Below, piece by piece: positions 11,343-21,060 of a DNA stretch of 64,000 bases. Numbering within the stretch: the stretch's first letter is position 1; each line of letters opens with the position of its first letter. Origin of the DNA: Ricordea florida. Lineage: Eukaryota; Cnidaria; Anthozoa; Corallimorpharia; Ricordeidae. The position numbers were made by a program, and so were the translations under genes. The stretch is taken from contig OX453276.1 in assembly GCA_949710005.1 (NCBI GenBank), positions 7,439,877-7,503,876 of the forward strand, written 5' to 3'. The notes beneath the pieces are model-generated. The model was not told where the DNA came from. It saw only the letters and a list, made by a program, of their open reading frames with translations, and ran no database searches.

Positions 11343-11632
11343 TTAATTAACAATTATTTGCTGAAGGCGAGGTGATTATCGGTGAATATTCACAGATAAT
11401 CACTGAGCCTGAGGCGAATAATTGTTTTAGTACTAATGCTCAGGAGATTATTTCAAAAAAAGAAAAGAAAAAGCATTGTACAAAACGAACTTTTTTACTT
11501 CATCAAAAGCGCGCGAAGAACTGGCAGGCATTTTTTTCGTCGAGGTGATTATCGGCTGATAATCCGCGATAGCGAACCAATCAGAGCGCTCGATTTTGTA
11601 TAATTACCTGAGTATTTATACTACGGATAGCA
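11343..11632. mobile_element. Fold-back MITE M3 copy 1
   Basis: Contains an inverted block GGTGATTATCGGTGAATATT ... GCGAATAATTG and CCAATCAGAGCGC. An inverted full copy lies at 62150-62435 in gene C. It abuts MITE M1 copy 1. Confidence 0.65.
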
Positions 11633-11851
11633 ACGACTTCAATTTCGGAGTAACCGGAGTCATTCTTGTGGATAAGGAGGGAAAGTTGTTGCGATGTACT
11701 ATTTAACTATTTTTTAGATAAGTGACAGTGCAATAATCATCAGAGGGGGGGGGGGGGGTGAGCGAAAAATGAGCCTCACTAGGAGAAATATTACACAATA
11801 ACCCCCACTCAACAAAGGCAAATTAGCTCTGAATGCACTTTTTATTGGCAG

Positions 11852-11950
11852 TTGACAAGTGTGCCAGGTGCGATGTGCATGCTCATTGTGTCAGGGGGCG
11901 ATGCAGATGCGTGTCAGGTTACATAGGAACTGGTTATGAGTGCGTCAAAG
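11852..11950 (+). CDS. Gene A exon m17: compact six-Cys module
   Basis: Acceptor TTGGCAG ends at 11851, donor GTAAAA starts at 11951; 33 codons, phase 1-1. It reads VDKCARCDVHAHC ... CRCVSGYIGTGYEC. It is very close to B m17 (VDKCANCDVNANC), one of the clearest orthologous-position matches in the cluster. Confidence 0.88.
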
Positions 11951-12020
11951 GTAAAAACTTGGTAAAAAACTTACTATTAGTCTTTCTATTTTATTTACTT
12001 TTCTTTGCGTTAGCCTCACT

Positions 12021-12162
12021 AGTAACTAGTAATTGTAATAGCGATTCTACCGCACCTCTCTCAAGGAGGACAGTGTATATCACTATTAGAGTGACCTCAT
12101 AACTAATGCTTTGCCTATAGTGCTCGCCCAAACTTGGCCATGGCCACTTAGCTTAGCAAACC
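12021..12162 (+). repeat. Direct repeat, copy 1 (intron A m17-m18)
   Basis: About 130 bases starting AGTAACTAGTAAT and ending GCTTAGCAAACCT recur at 13738-13868 in the same orientation, two introns downstream. Confidence 0.8.
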
Positions 12163-12484
12163 TTATCCTTATGCCAGTGAGTTTCTGTTTGGAGAGAAAA
12201 CAAAGTGGCGTCTACGCTACCGAAATATGGCTGCCGTCAATTCACGCTTTTCAGCTTTTTCGAAGAGGTTTTACCAGGGAAATTAAACAAAACCCTACCA
12301 CGATGAAACGTTGACCAGGGCAGGACCAAACAATATCGCAAATGAATGAAACAATGAAACTGCACGCAAGTCACTTTGTTGAACGATCTACGCTTCTACA
12401 GTTTAATTTTTTCACCGATTATGTTATCCTTGGCGTCGTCATCGTGTTCGCTTAATCTCCCTACTACTAAGGTTGCTTCATTGG

Positions 12485-12612
12485 TATATACTAAAATAAT
12501 TATTCTCTTCAATCTCGGTGAATAGTGGCAGAATATTTACCTCGCTGCTTCTCAGCTCGGTAAATATTCTGCCACTATTCACCTATATTTCTGAGAATAA
12601 TTGTTAATTATC
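12485..12612. mobile_element. Fold-back element in intron A m17-m18
   Basis: GGTGAATAGTGGCAGAATAT is inverted across TCTCAGCTC; outer TAATTATTCTC/GAGAATAATTG arms also pair. Related to 17768-17870. Confidence 0.6.
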
Positions 12613-12680
12613 TTTCATTCATATTTTGCTTATCAAGAGGTCCTCATCCTCATTAACATTGTTTGCTCGCCTATATTCAG

Positions 12681-12785
12681 CCCGCCATAAGCGTTGTCCG
12701 ATGGTTTGCCCTATTTACTCGACTTGTATAAGCGGAGCGTGCCAGTGCATCCCGGGATATCAAATGCAGGGGAACAATTGCATGC
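12681..12785 (+). CDS. Gene A exon m18: compact six-Cys module
   Basis: Acceptor ATATTCAG ends at 12680, donor GTAAGT starts at 12786; 35 codons, phase 1-1. It reads RCPMVCPIYSTC ... ACQCIPGYQMQGNNC. It corresponds to B m18 (39016), which is the final exon of gene B. Here the reading frame continues into the proline-rich exons. Confidence 0.84.
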
Positions 12786-13258
12786 GTAAGTACATATTTA
12801 GCACAGCAATAAATTAATATGTTGTTACTGTTGTTACATTAGGGGTCATGCCTTTACTCGTGGAAGATTGCACTGTCTAGAAGATAAAAAGGAAAGCAAA
12901 ATCTTTAATTTCCGGGCGCTATTTTCTGGGAATTTATATGAAACATTCAACGACTACTCAAGCTTTTTAGGCACTAAGTCAGTGCTTGCTGACTAAAAGC
13001 CATCACAATCACGATAAGATTCAATGCAGCTTTTATTATAAGATAGTAGAGTCAGTGGTTTTTTAAAGAAGTCCTGCTTGGATTTTTTGTTTTTCGAAGG
13101 CTTACATGCTGTTTATCGTTGACAAAATAATTCGTGATTTAAAGGGTGTGTCAAATCCCTGACCTTGGACACGTTTTCGATTTCCCTCCATTTTACACTG
13201 AACTTCAGTAAATATGTATTCATTATGATGTCTTGTATGTCAGTTCCTCATGTTTCAG
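12786..13258 (+). other. Intron A m18 to exon 19
   Basis: 473 bases; nothing recognisable beyond the splice signals. Confidence 0.4.
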
Positions 13259-13435
13259 TACCACTCCCTTCACCTTCACCTCCAACTCCGCCGCCACCTC
13301 CTCCACCCCCGGTACCACCCACGCCGGCACCACTGCCTCCACCGCCGCCGTCTGTGGTGTACTATATTCCTTATCCACAGAGTTACTATAGTGGGCTGAA
13401 GTCCGATCATGATCAAGAACTTGTGGGTCGCCTTC
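13259..13435 (+). CDS. Gene A exon 19 (A-only): proline-rich segment
   Basis: Acceptor TGTTTCAG ends at 13258, donor GTAAGC starts at 13436; 59 codons, phase 1-1. Two poly-Pro runs broken by Val, Thr and Ala are followed by VVYYIPYPQSYYSG and a charged end. It has no cysteine. No counterpart follows m18 in gene B. It is probably an extended spacer or protein-binding segment (inference). Confidence 0.8.
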
Positions 13436-13737
13436 GTAAGCTTTAACTAGATCACGCAGGATTGTACTACTTATAGTTACGAGTAAGTTCAAGATTATCA
13501 AGAGTAAAGATATGGGGTTCAATAAGTCATTTAACGATTCCCCATTTTGACAAAACGCTATTAATTAACTTGAAAATGGCATTTCGCTTGGTCCTGTTTT
13601 AGGTGCCTGATCGCAATATTTTGCATCTATCCCGTACATACAATTGAACAAGCACATTTAGAGAGGACAAAAAGAAATGATTAGATCAACATACCTTTCT
13701 GTAATTTCACTTTAAATGTGTTAATGAGTTGCTAAAA

Positions 13738-13868
13738 GTAACTAGTAATGCGATTCTACCGCACCTCAAGGTGGATAGTGTATATAACTATTAGAGTGAC
13801 CTCATAACTAATGCTTTGCTTATAGTGCTCGCCCAAACTTGGCCATGGCCACTTAGCTTAGCAAACCT
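13738..13868 (+). repeat. Direct repeat, copy 2 (intron A 19-20)
   Basis: Second copy of 12021-12162 with small indels (for example CTCTCAAGGAGG reduced to CAAGG). The rest of intron 13436-14141 shows nothing. Confidence 0.8.
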
Positions 13869-14141
13869 GACTGGTTCTAGGTCTTACTCTAACCTTAGAG
13901 ATATTCGTGTCTTTCTGTGGCCTTCATATTTTAATCCAAAGGCCAGATTGCTTAAGAAATGTTAAAGCTAGTCCGCTCGAAACAAAAATCGCTGCAACTT
14001 TCTCTCATCCCCAAGGGAAGTAGTAATAATATTTGGAGACAAAGAAAAGAACATGGACATCATCATTGTAGGTAATATTTTCTAAGCAATTTCTCGTGCA
14101 ACAAATTTCTTTGAGACACTGGCTAGTTTAGGTATTTTTAG

Positions 14142-14237
14142 AAACTGACTCTTACTTCGGCGATGTAACACGGAGATTTGATGAAAGTATTGGAGGTGGT
14201 GGAGGTGATGGACGGTGTCAACTGACAGACAGAACAG
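14142..14237 (+). CDS. Gene A exon 20 (A-only): short Gly-rich segment
   Basis: Acceptor ATTTTTAG ends at 14141, donor GTACAT starts at 14238; 32 codons, phase 1-1. It encodes a charged stretch, a Gly-rich run (GGGGGDG) and a single Cys. The call rests on splice sites and phase, with no homology, so it is less certain than the EGF exons. Confidence 0.62.
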
Positions 14238-14347
14238 GTACATTTAACAACAATATCAGTATTACTAACAAAACTGAGCCCATATCCCCATTCCCCAACC
14301 CCTACTGACCCCACAACCCCACTGACATCTCCGACAATGACTTACAG

Positions 14348-15135
14348 GAATAACTGTCTACGCCATACATAACGGAAGCGACGAAGAAAATGAAGAAGGA
14401 GAGGAAGAGGAAGAGGAAGAAACGGGAGAGGAAGAAAGGCCTACCCCTCCTACCCCGCAGACAATAAACCCGACTGAGTCTCACCACACTGCTCAGACGT
14501 TCACTCCAACGCAGCCAACCACCTTCACAGTGTCACCAAGTCCGCCTCCACCGCCTCCGCCACCTCCGCCCCCTCCCCCTCCACCTCCGCCCCCTCCCCC
14601 TCCACCACCACCACCGCCTCCTCCACCACCACCACCGCCTCCCCCGCCACCGTCACTGCCACCGCCACCGCCTCCACTTCCTACACCACCACCTATTCCG
14701 CCCCCACCCCCGATACCAAATCGACCTCCACTCCTACCCAGCTCACCATCTCCAGCCCCATCTGCACCTCCACCATTGCCAAGTGCACCTCCACCCCTGC
14801 CTGCCTCTCCTCCGCCAATGCCTGTCTCTCCTCTGATACCTGCGTCCCCACCAATACCTGTTGCTCCCCCACCCATACCTGGAGCTCCTCCACCGATGCC
14901 CGCTGCACCTCCTCCTTTACCGCCTCCACCTCTCTCTGCACCAGAGGCTGCCCCGCCTTCTTACGGTCCACCATCGAGTGACGTCCCACAGTACTCTGAC
15001 TATGTCCACTACAGCTATCCCTCATATAAATACCCGTCTTATAGATCGCCCAATTATAGATCTTTTTATGGAAGATCTCCCTCATTCAGAGCTCCCTCTT
15101 ACAGATCCCCCTATTATAGGTCTGCATATGGGTAG
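14348..15135 (+). CDS. Gene A terminal exon: acidic, poly-proline and Tyr/Ser/Arg/Pro repeat tail
   Basis: Acceptor CTTACAG ends at 14347 and the frame runs open to TAG at 15133-15135. Roughly 14375-14440 encodes a Glu-rich acidic block and 14440-14535 a Thr/Pro stretch. 14536-14945 is proline-dominated, starting with some 40 nearly unbroken Pro and then PPxP-type spacing with Ala, Ser, Ile and Met. 14945-15132 carries repeated YRSP/YRSF/FRAP units. Such tails are disordered and often adhesive or matrix-forming; Tyr-rich repeats can be cross-linked in extracellular glues. That role is inference. The antisense poly-Gly frame is a shadow of this exon. Confidence 0.85.
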
Positions 15136-16275
15136 GCGATGAGATGCATTGCCAGACGCTTTCGTTTGATTCGTCCCCGTATGCCAACTACTTGCCATAA
15201 AAGAACAGGAAAAGCGTTTCTTAGTGCCGTATTATGCAAATCACCAATATGTTATGAGGATTAGGACAATGAGCTTCCTTAAGTGTTGCTTTCCATTTTT
15301 TGTGCCCTATAGCGTTTATCTGCTTAAGGTCAAACATGATCGCAAGTCTTCTTGACAACCCCCACACCTGAAGAAATAAATGCCCACAGTTTTATTTATC
15401 CGGCCACAGCATCAGTTTTTAATTCTCTTAAATGATAGAGCAAAAGTGTTATTGGGAAACTGTTGAAGAATGAAAGGGGAAAAACCTGAATCAAAACGTA
15501 TCCTAGCCATTCACCGGCTTTCGAAAAACTGAGTTCAGCACTGATATGCCTTGCCACTGCATGAAATATTGATGCTTGGTTCATAGTTTAAGAATTTCAC
15601 TATACCTTCTTTATGCTAGAGTAATCTACTATCAATTCGTTGTAATAATTTGAATATCAATATACTTGTCTTTCTATGATTTGTCTACAGGTAAAAAGAA
15701 ATAACGTGGAAATCGTTATACATTCAATGGAAAAAGTAAATAGAAAATATTATTTTAGGAAATAGCAAACAGCTTGTAGATAGCCTTCAGAAACGCCAGT
15801 CCCTGCTGCTATGAAGTCGACAAGCTCTAATGTAGGATAAAACAGCGATAAAATGTAATATTTAACCCGCGATTAGCCTGGAGTTCAGCTCGTATCAGAA
15901 CCAAGTACCAATTAATTGACTTTTTGATTTACAACTTTAAGCTATGGCAAAAAATGGTCTTAAGCCTATGATTGATGGGAATCAATATTTCTAAGACAAA
16001 TGAAAGCGGAAGAGGACGCTAAATTCTTTAATGTGATTGAACGCTTCGCAGTTACGGAACTTTCCCCTCCTAAGTTAAAGGTCAGAAGCCTATAAACTCG
16101 TGTAAAGGTATAATAAGAAATGATCTTAGAGGGTTAGTGTCTTAGTGAGTTGAGACACTTTACATTTCAGGGAAACCTCTTGGAAAGAAAATCGATCAAA
16201 TAAATTTCTTTTTTGGCCTATATATTTATCCGAGTGTGTTAAATCTTTCCACTGAGGCCTCGAACTTCGATAGAC
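15136..16275 (+). other. Gene A 3' flank and start of A-B intergenic space
   Basis: Holds the gene A 3'UTR with AATAAA at 15375. Past about 15400 only AT-rich sequence with no supported gene. Confidence 0.5.
15375..15380 (+). terminator. Probable polyadenylation signal of gene A
   Basis: AATAAA lies 240 bases after the gene A stop codon. It is the first such hexamer I see in the 3' flank. Cleavage site not determined. Confidence 0.45.
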
Positions 16276-16483
16276 CATTCTACAGTTGTATGCTCAGTAC
16301 CCTGGCCTCTGAATAGAAGTGAGGCTGTAGGTGACCTTGTTTTGTTACAAACCTTCCTGTTCTTCATATGTAAATAATATAATTTGCTCATGAAAAGCAG
16401 GGAGGTTTGTAACCAAGCAAAGTCATCTCCATGCTCACTTCTGTTCAAAGGCTAGGTTCCTAAGGACAAAACTGTAAAATGGC
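16276..16483. mobile_element. Fold-back MITE in A-B intergenic space
   Basis: GACCATTCTACAGTT, CTCAGTACCCTGGCCTCTGA, GAAGTGAG and TTGTTACAAACCT each have a diverged inverted counterpart on the right side, giving arms of roughly 100 bases. Confidence 0.6.
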
Positions 16484-17767
16484 CTATTGGAAGCATGACC
16501 AGTCTCTCGATTTTCTCTGCATTTTCTTCACAGTACTGAAATCGCAATTAGCTTTGCATGCTTAAAATAACTCAGTTATGCTATTCCTGTGGGAATATGT
16601 CACGTTTGTTTGTTCCCAGAATTAAAACCTTGTTTCAATACCTCCCTAAACTGCAGACCACAAGTTAAGGACTGCTAAGCACTTTTACATTAACAGGGGC
16701 CCATCACCCCCAACATTTATCGGCTCTCTTTCGGAATGGCGTCCTATCTATTAAGTCATTTGTATGTATGTTAACTGGCCTTTCCAAGCTCAACAGCATA
16801 ATTATGAAATCCTTTAATTCTGACGTTCAAATGAGGTCAAAACATGCTCTCAATTAAGATAAATGAATAGGACGTCATTTTGGAAAAAGGTTATGAGCAC
16901 TGGATTTCTAAAAAGTGGCCATTGTGAGAAATAAAAGAACTTATACAGTGATAGCAAAAATGCATGTGCCCCTTTAGCTTTCAGTTGTCAAATGTCGTGA
17001 AAAGTCAATAGATTGTCTAAGGTTTATTTGCTTTTTGTAAAAGTGTACTATAGAATGTACCCTGAATAAAAACTTAGAAGGTATTGAGCGCTAAACCAAA
17101 TTGTGAGATCAAAGCGAACAACAAATTTATGCTGCATTTGTCGTTAATCCTAGATAGAATATAATTACTTGTACGAGTTAAAAATCAGAGGATAATAAAA
17201 GTAAAGTAAGATTGTTGACATTAAAGTGTTTTTTGATCACATGTTTTGTTGTGAAATGGTGCGCTGACGAGCAGAACGTTCTGGGCAATAAGGAAAAATA
17301 GTGGATAGTTTCAAATTGAAATCTTCAACTGGTTTTGTGTCAGTGTGGAATTACAGCTCAAAAATTGAGGTCAAAGTTTCTCGGGTTCATTCGACAGAAA
17401 GTCTTAAATATTAAAAGTTACGCCTTTCGGCCACCCCCTGGAAACTATCAAAGATAGATGACAAACACCTTTCAACAGGGAACTGACAGTTTAAGCCCTA
17501 CATTGCGTACCTCGTTTCAGTTTCAGACGCAGGTAGAACGCATTTCTATATTTTTCTCCCCTATGATCAAATGAGTCATAGGATAATTTTCAGTATTGGT
17601 CTTTCATCAGAAAGAATAATGCATGGAAAGGTGAAATGAGATCGACTGGAGCGAAAGGCTAACGATAGAAAAGTCGGTTCCTTCATTATTGTATGTAATT
17701 GTCCTTTTTCACGCCCCGAAGAAAACCAAAAATCAGACCAAACCCATGTAATTGGCATTTAACAATT
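16484..17767 (+). other. Intergenic, no gene seen
   Basis: AT-rich; short frames on both strands without splice or family support. Confidence 0.4.
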
Positions 17768-18075
17768 GTTCTCTGAAATCGAGGTGAATGATGGCAGAAC
17801 ATTTACCGAGCTACGAATCAACGAGGTAAATATTTCTAACGCCACTATTCAACGAGATTGAGCGATATTTTAATATTTACCAATGAATCAGCCTCTGTCA
17901 TATCAAAGTGACATTGAAACTTTATTTTTTTTCTTCGACCGAAACTCACTTACACAAGGCTTTCGCACAACCCCGAACACTACTCGCTTCTGGGAGATTA
18001 TTGAGTTGAATATCCCTAGATAGTGAGCCAATCAGAATACTCACAATGCTAGGTTAATTACTGAGTTGATATATG
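17768..18075. mobile_element. Diverged MITE upstream of gene B
   Basis: Shares GAGGTGAATGATGGCAGAA and the GAGGTAAATATT hairpin with 12485-12612, and AGCCAATCAGAATACTC near the right end. It lies about 330 bases upstream of the gene B start codon. Confidence 0.45.
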
Positions 18076-18404
18076 CTAAATGCTGACATGGTTGATATCT
18101 CATACAATTTTGTACTGCAGATATATGCGCATCTGTTTATGAGAGCGAAGGCAACGAAGGTCAGTTACTGTGCAACTGGTGGCTACGGAACAATGACATG
18201 GCGGGTGTGCTTCTACAACACTATCAACAGGTTGCAGTGTCCTTCCCTCGGTGCATTGTGTCACTGAAAATGTATATTTGTTAAACATTAATTAAAAATA
18301 ACCTTGAACGTCCTTTTAACCTTTTTGTTTGGGATAACTCATTTGACTGAACAGTTCTGTATCTAAACAATCGTTTTGGCAGTTGGAATTCTCGGAAATA
18401 AAGA

Positions 18405-18762
18405 ATGCTGTCGAGTCACAAAGAACGTTTGTTAGGCCTTCAGATCTTGGTTATGTTGTGTTTCGTGAATGGAAAAGTGCGAATTCATGGTAGTAGACGC
18501 AACCATGAACACTTGTCAAGGCTTTCTTCAGCGAAACACTCATCTACGTCGCTCAAGGGCGCACCCGAAGGGAAAAGTGAAGACAAGGGATTGACCAGTG
18601 GTGTTCGAAAGAATCTAGCATCCGTGTACCAACGATGTGGTGAGGGCACATGTGTCCCCGTTCCAGTGCCAATTGCAATAACTGAGGTCAAGGATGTTCC
18701 GATTCCTGTCCCTACAAAAGTAGATACTGTAAAGAATGTCCTTCGAATCCATATCCATGATG
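18405..18762 (+). CDS. Gene B exon m1: start, signal peptide and Val-Pro-rich N-terminal segment
   Basis: ATG at 18405 has A at -3 and an in-frame TAA six bases upstream (18399-18401), which fixes the start. Residues about 8-24 (LLGLQILVMLCFVNG) form a hydrophobic signal-peptide core. A basic, Ser-rich, low-complexity region follows, then RCGEGTCVPVPVP, DVPIPVP and LRIHIHDG. Donor GTAAGT starts at 18763, phase 1. Gene C m1 shares the CVxPVPV and (V/I)HIH(D/E)G motifs. A possible 5'UTR acceptor (TTTTGGCAG) ends at 18382. Confidence 0.87.
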
Positions 18763-19416
18763 GTAAGTCGTATCTCTGTTTATAATGAGACATCTCCTCG
18801 TCCTGCAAGTTTAAATTGCAGTAATCGTCTTAGCTGTGCTTGAAATCTCGGTCGTCTTGACACTCGCAATTTGCATCCGTTTTCAAGAAACCCTGACCTT
18901 GAGTGTTTTTAATCACGCTAAAATTATTATTAAAATTGTCATTAAAATTATTTTTTCAATCTACTGAGTGGTTTAAAGTTCAAGAACCTGCAACTGATTG
19001 TCATATAGTCTCGTACTTGAACTGACGGGATACTAGTACTTTATAGTTGGTAGATTAAAACTCTGGTATAGTGTCCACCGAATGCTATGGCACAGAATTT
19101 GAATGCAACGTCACTGCTACAGCTACTGTCAAGTATCAATAATAGTTCCCCCCTCGAAAGGTTGTGGATGGAAATATATAGTTTACTTCATAGAAAGTGC
19201 GACGTACGGGGTTGTATTCACGAGTTGTTTGTGTCAAAAACCCGAACGAACGAGGTACGAGCGAGTGAGGGCTTTTGATACAAACAACGAGGAGGAGGAG
19301 GCGCGCCGCTAAAAATGGCGCCAAAACTGAAAAGCAATTTGAATGTAACGATGCACGATTCTGATTGGCTCAGAAAGACCTTGCGCTATCGTTGATTGGT
19401 TATACTTTCACATGTG

Positions 19417-19449
<33 letters not shown>

Positions 19450-19709
19450 CGCTCTTTTCACATGTGAAAATAAAGCGTATAGAATTCTACAAATCAGCTT
19501 TATGGAATAAAATTATCGTGTTACGTGTAATAAAAATGCTTTACTGCATGCTTGCAATTGCAAGATTAGTACAACCAAAATGGAAAGCAACTTGTATTTA
19601 CAAATGGTTCAAAAACGGTTGTTTGGCAGAAGAGTAAAGCGGACAGTACGTGACGAGGACACCATGTAGTCTAGGTCTATACGGTCACTTTAAACTTAAA
19701 CGTTCTTAC
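18763..19709 (+). other. Left part of intron B m1-m2
   Basis: Near 19310-19480 two TGATTGGCT...TTTCACATGTGAAA blocks repeat in tandem, probably a decayed MITE. No exon seen. Confidence 0.4.
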
Positions 19710-19711
19710 TT

Positions 19712-20017
19712 AGGGACGGACCATTAGAAAAGTGATTGGGGTGGGGGGGGGGGGGTGGGGAATTTTCAGCTTGCACGAATTCTTTTTTTTCGCTCTCTGC
19801 TTGTGCGGGAATTTTTTTCAGGTGAACCCCTCTGCACGAATTTTTTTACTACGTGTGAAAATGTCACAATTGGACTTTCCTTCTGCATGAATTTTTTTTT
19901 ACCTTCTTCTTTGCATGAATTATTTTTCTTGGCATTTTCCCTTGCATGAATTTTTTTTGTTTTTTTTTCCCCACCCCCCCCCCCCCCCCTCAATCACTTT
20001 TCTAATGGTCCGTCCCT
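19712..20017. mobile_element. Harbinger-like MITE
   Basis: About 26-base perfect terminal inverted repeats start GGGACGGACCATTAG; TTA flanks both sides (19710-19712, 20017-20019). Inside are long G and C runs and repeats of TGCATGAATTTTTT. PIF/Harbinger elements have TTA/TAA duplications and GGG-type ends. Confidence 0.68.
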
Positions 20018-20346
20018 TATAAAGTACGCAGAAGATCCACATCGCGATCCGTCAGTCCTTAATTATGGACAATGAGTATTGTAAAGGAGGTTTTTCGGTA
20101 TGGTTTGTGTAAAAGGACTGTAATTGAACTTTCCTTAACCGTAGCGTTTTTCGGTATTGTTGCATAAGCCATGGCCTTGCACAACTTTTTTCAAAAACGT
20201 TTTTTGATAGTTGTTTTAACGCTTCTGTCCGTTTAAATTACCGTTTAAATTACCTTTTAAGATCAACTGTGATCATGTGTCATTCGTCTTCGTTTGTCTT
20301 CTTGTCATATAGCTGGTTTCGCGAGCGGGTAAGATAAGGTGAAACA

Positions 20347-20605
20347 TTAAGATAGATAGATAGATAGTTTATTGAATAAATACATCGCTGCCCGAAAGCT
20401 GAATTGCATATTTACATGATAAATGAACATTGGACTAACATAATATATGTTGTATGGACCTATATCTTGAAGACAAGAGCTAATTATAAAACTATTCTTA
20501 AAACGACTTGTTTCAGTGTCTTTTAGTATAGCGTAACCACATGATAGGCCCATCTTAATCCCTCGAGATTTCCCGCGTTGTTCCGCGAAACAAAACAAAG
20601 CAAAA
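20347..20605 (-). mobile_element. Probable LINE 3' end with (GATA)n tail, antisense
   Basis: GATAGATAGATAG followed by TTTATTGAATAAAT is an antisense poly-adenylation-like LINE tail. No RT motif is left. Located in intron B m1-m2. Confidence 0.4.
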
Positions 20606-20855
20606 AGTCCTATAATGAAGCTTTATTGAAGCATGTTCGGTTAAGGTAACTGGATTTTGGCCTCGCCCTTTTTTTCGTTTTTATTAAACTCGACATCTTC
20701 TCGGTTAATAAGAACGCAGAAAAAACTCAGCCAATATGCAGTCACGCTTGGTCAATAACGCACAAATGATGAAATCGATATTTTTACCTCGCTCTTCAAA
20801 ACCTGAAATGAATCACGGTCACTCTGACGATTTCTTTCTGATTGAATCATAACAG

Positions 20856-20954
20856 GAAATCCTTGTAAGAATGGCGGAATGGTCTCCAGGGACCATCTTG
20901 GAGAAACTTATCACTGTGTTTGCCCACCTCAGTACATAGGCACCATTTGTGACG
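20856..20954 (+). CDS. Gene B exon m2: Cys-poor EGF-like module
   Basis: Acceptor ATAACAG ends at 20855, donor GTAAGA starts at 20955; 33 codons, phase 1-1. It reads NPCKNGGMVSRD ... YHCVCPPQYIGTICD. Only four cysteines are present; C1 and C3 positions are missing. The two Cys at the end of m1 bring the total to six. C m2 shares the NPCKNGG and CPPQ blocks. Confidence 0.85.
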
Positions 20955-21060
20955 GTAAGAGAATTAAATGTACTGAACCGTATGACTTTCCCTTACATTT
21001 TTTTTGTCCAGCCCGCTTCGAATAGCTTAAAGCCTACAAACGTCTAAACAGCCTTCTAAA

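Noticed and set aside
14493..14876. Antisense poly-glycine ORF
   Set aside because: Mirror of the poly-proline exon of gene A, which has the splice site, phase and stop.
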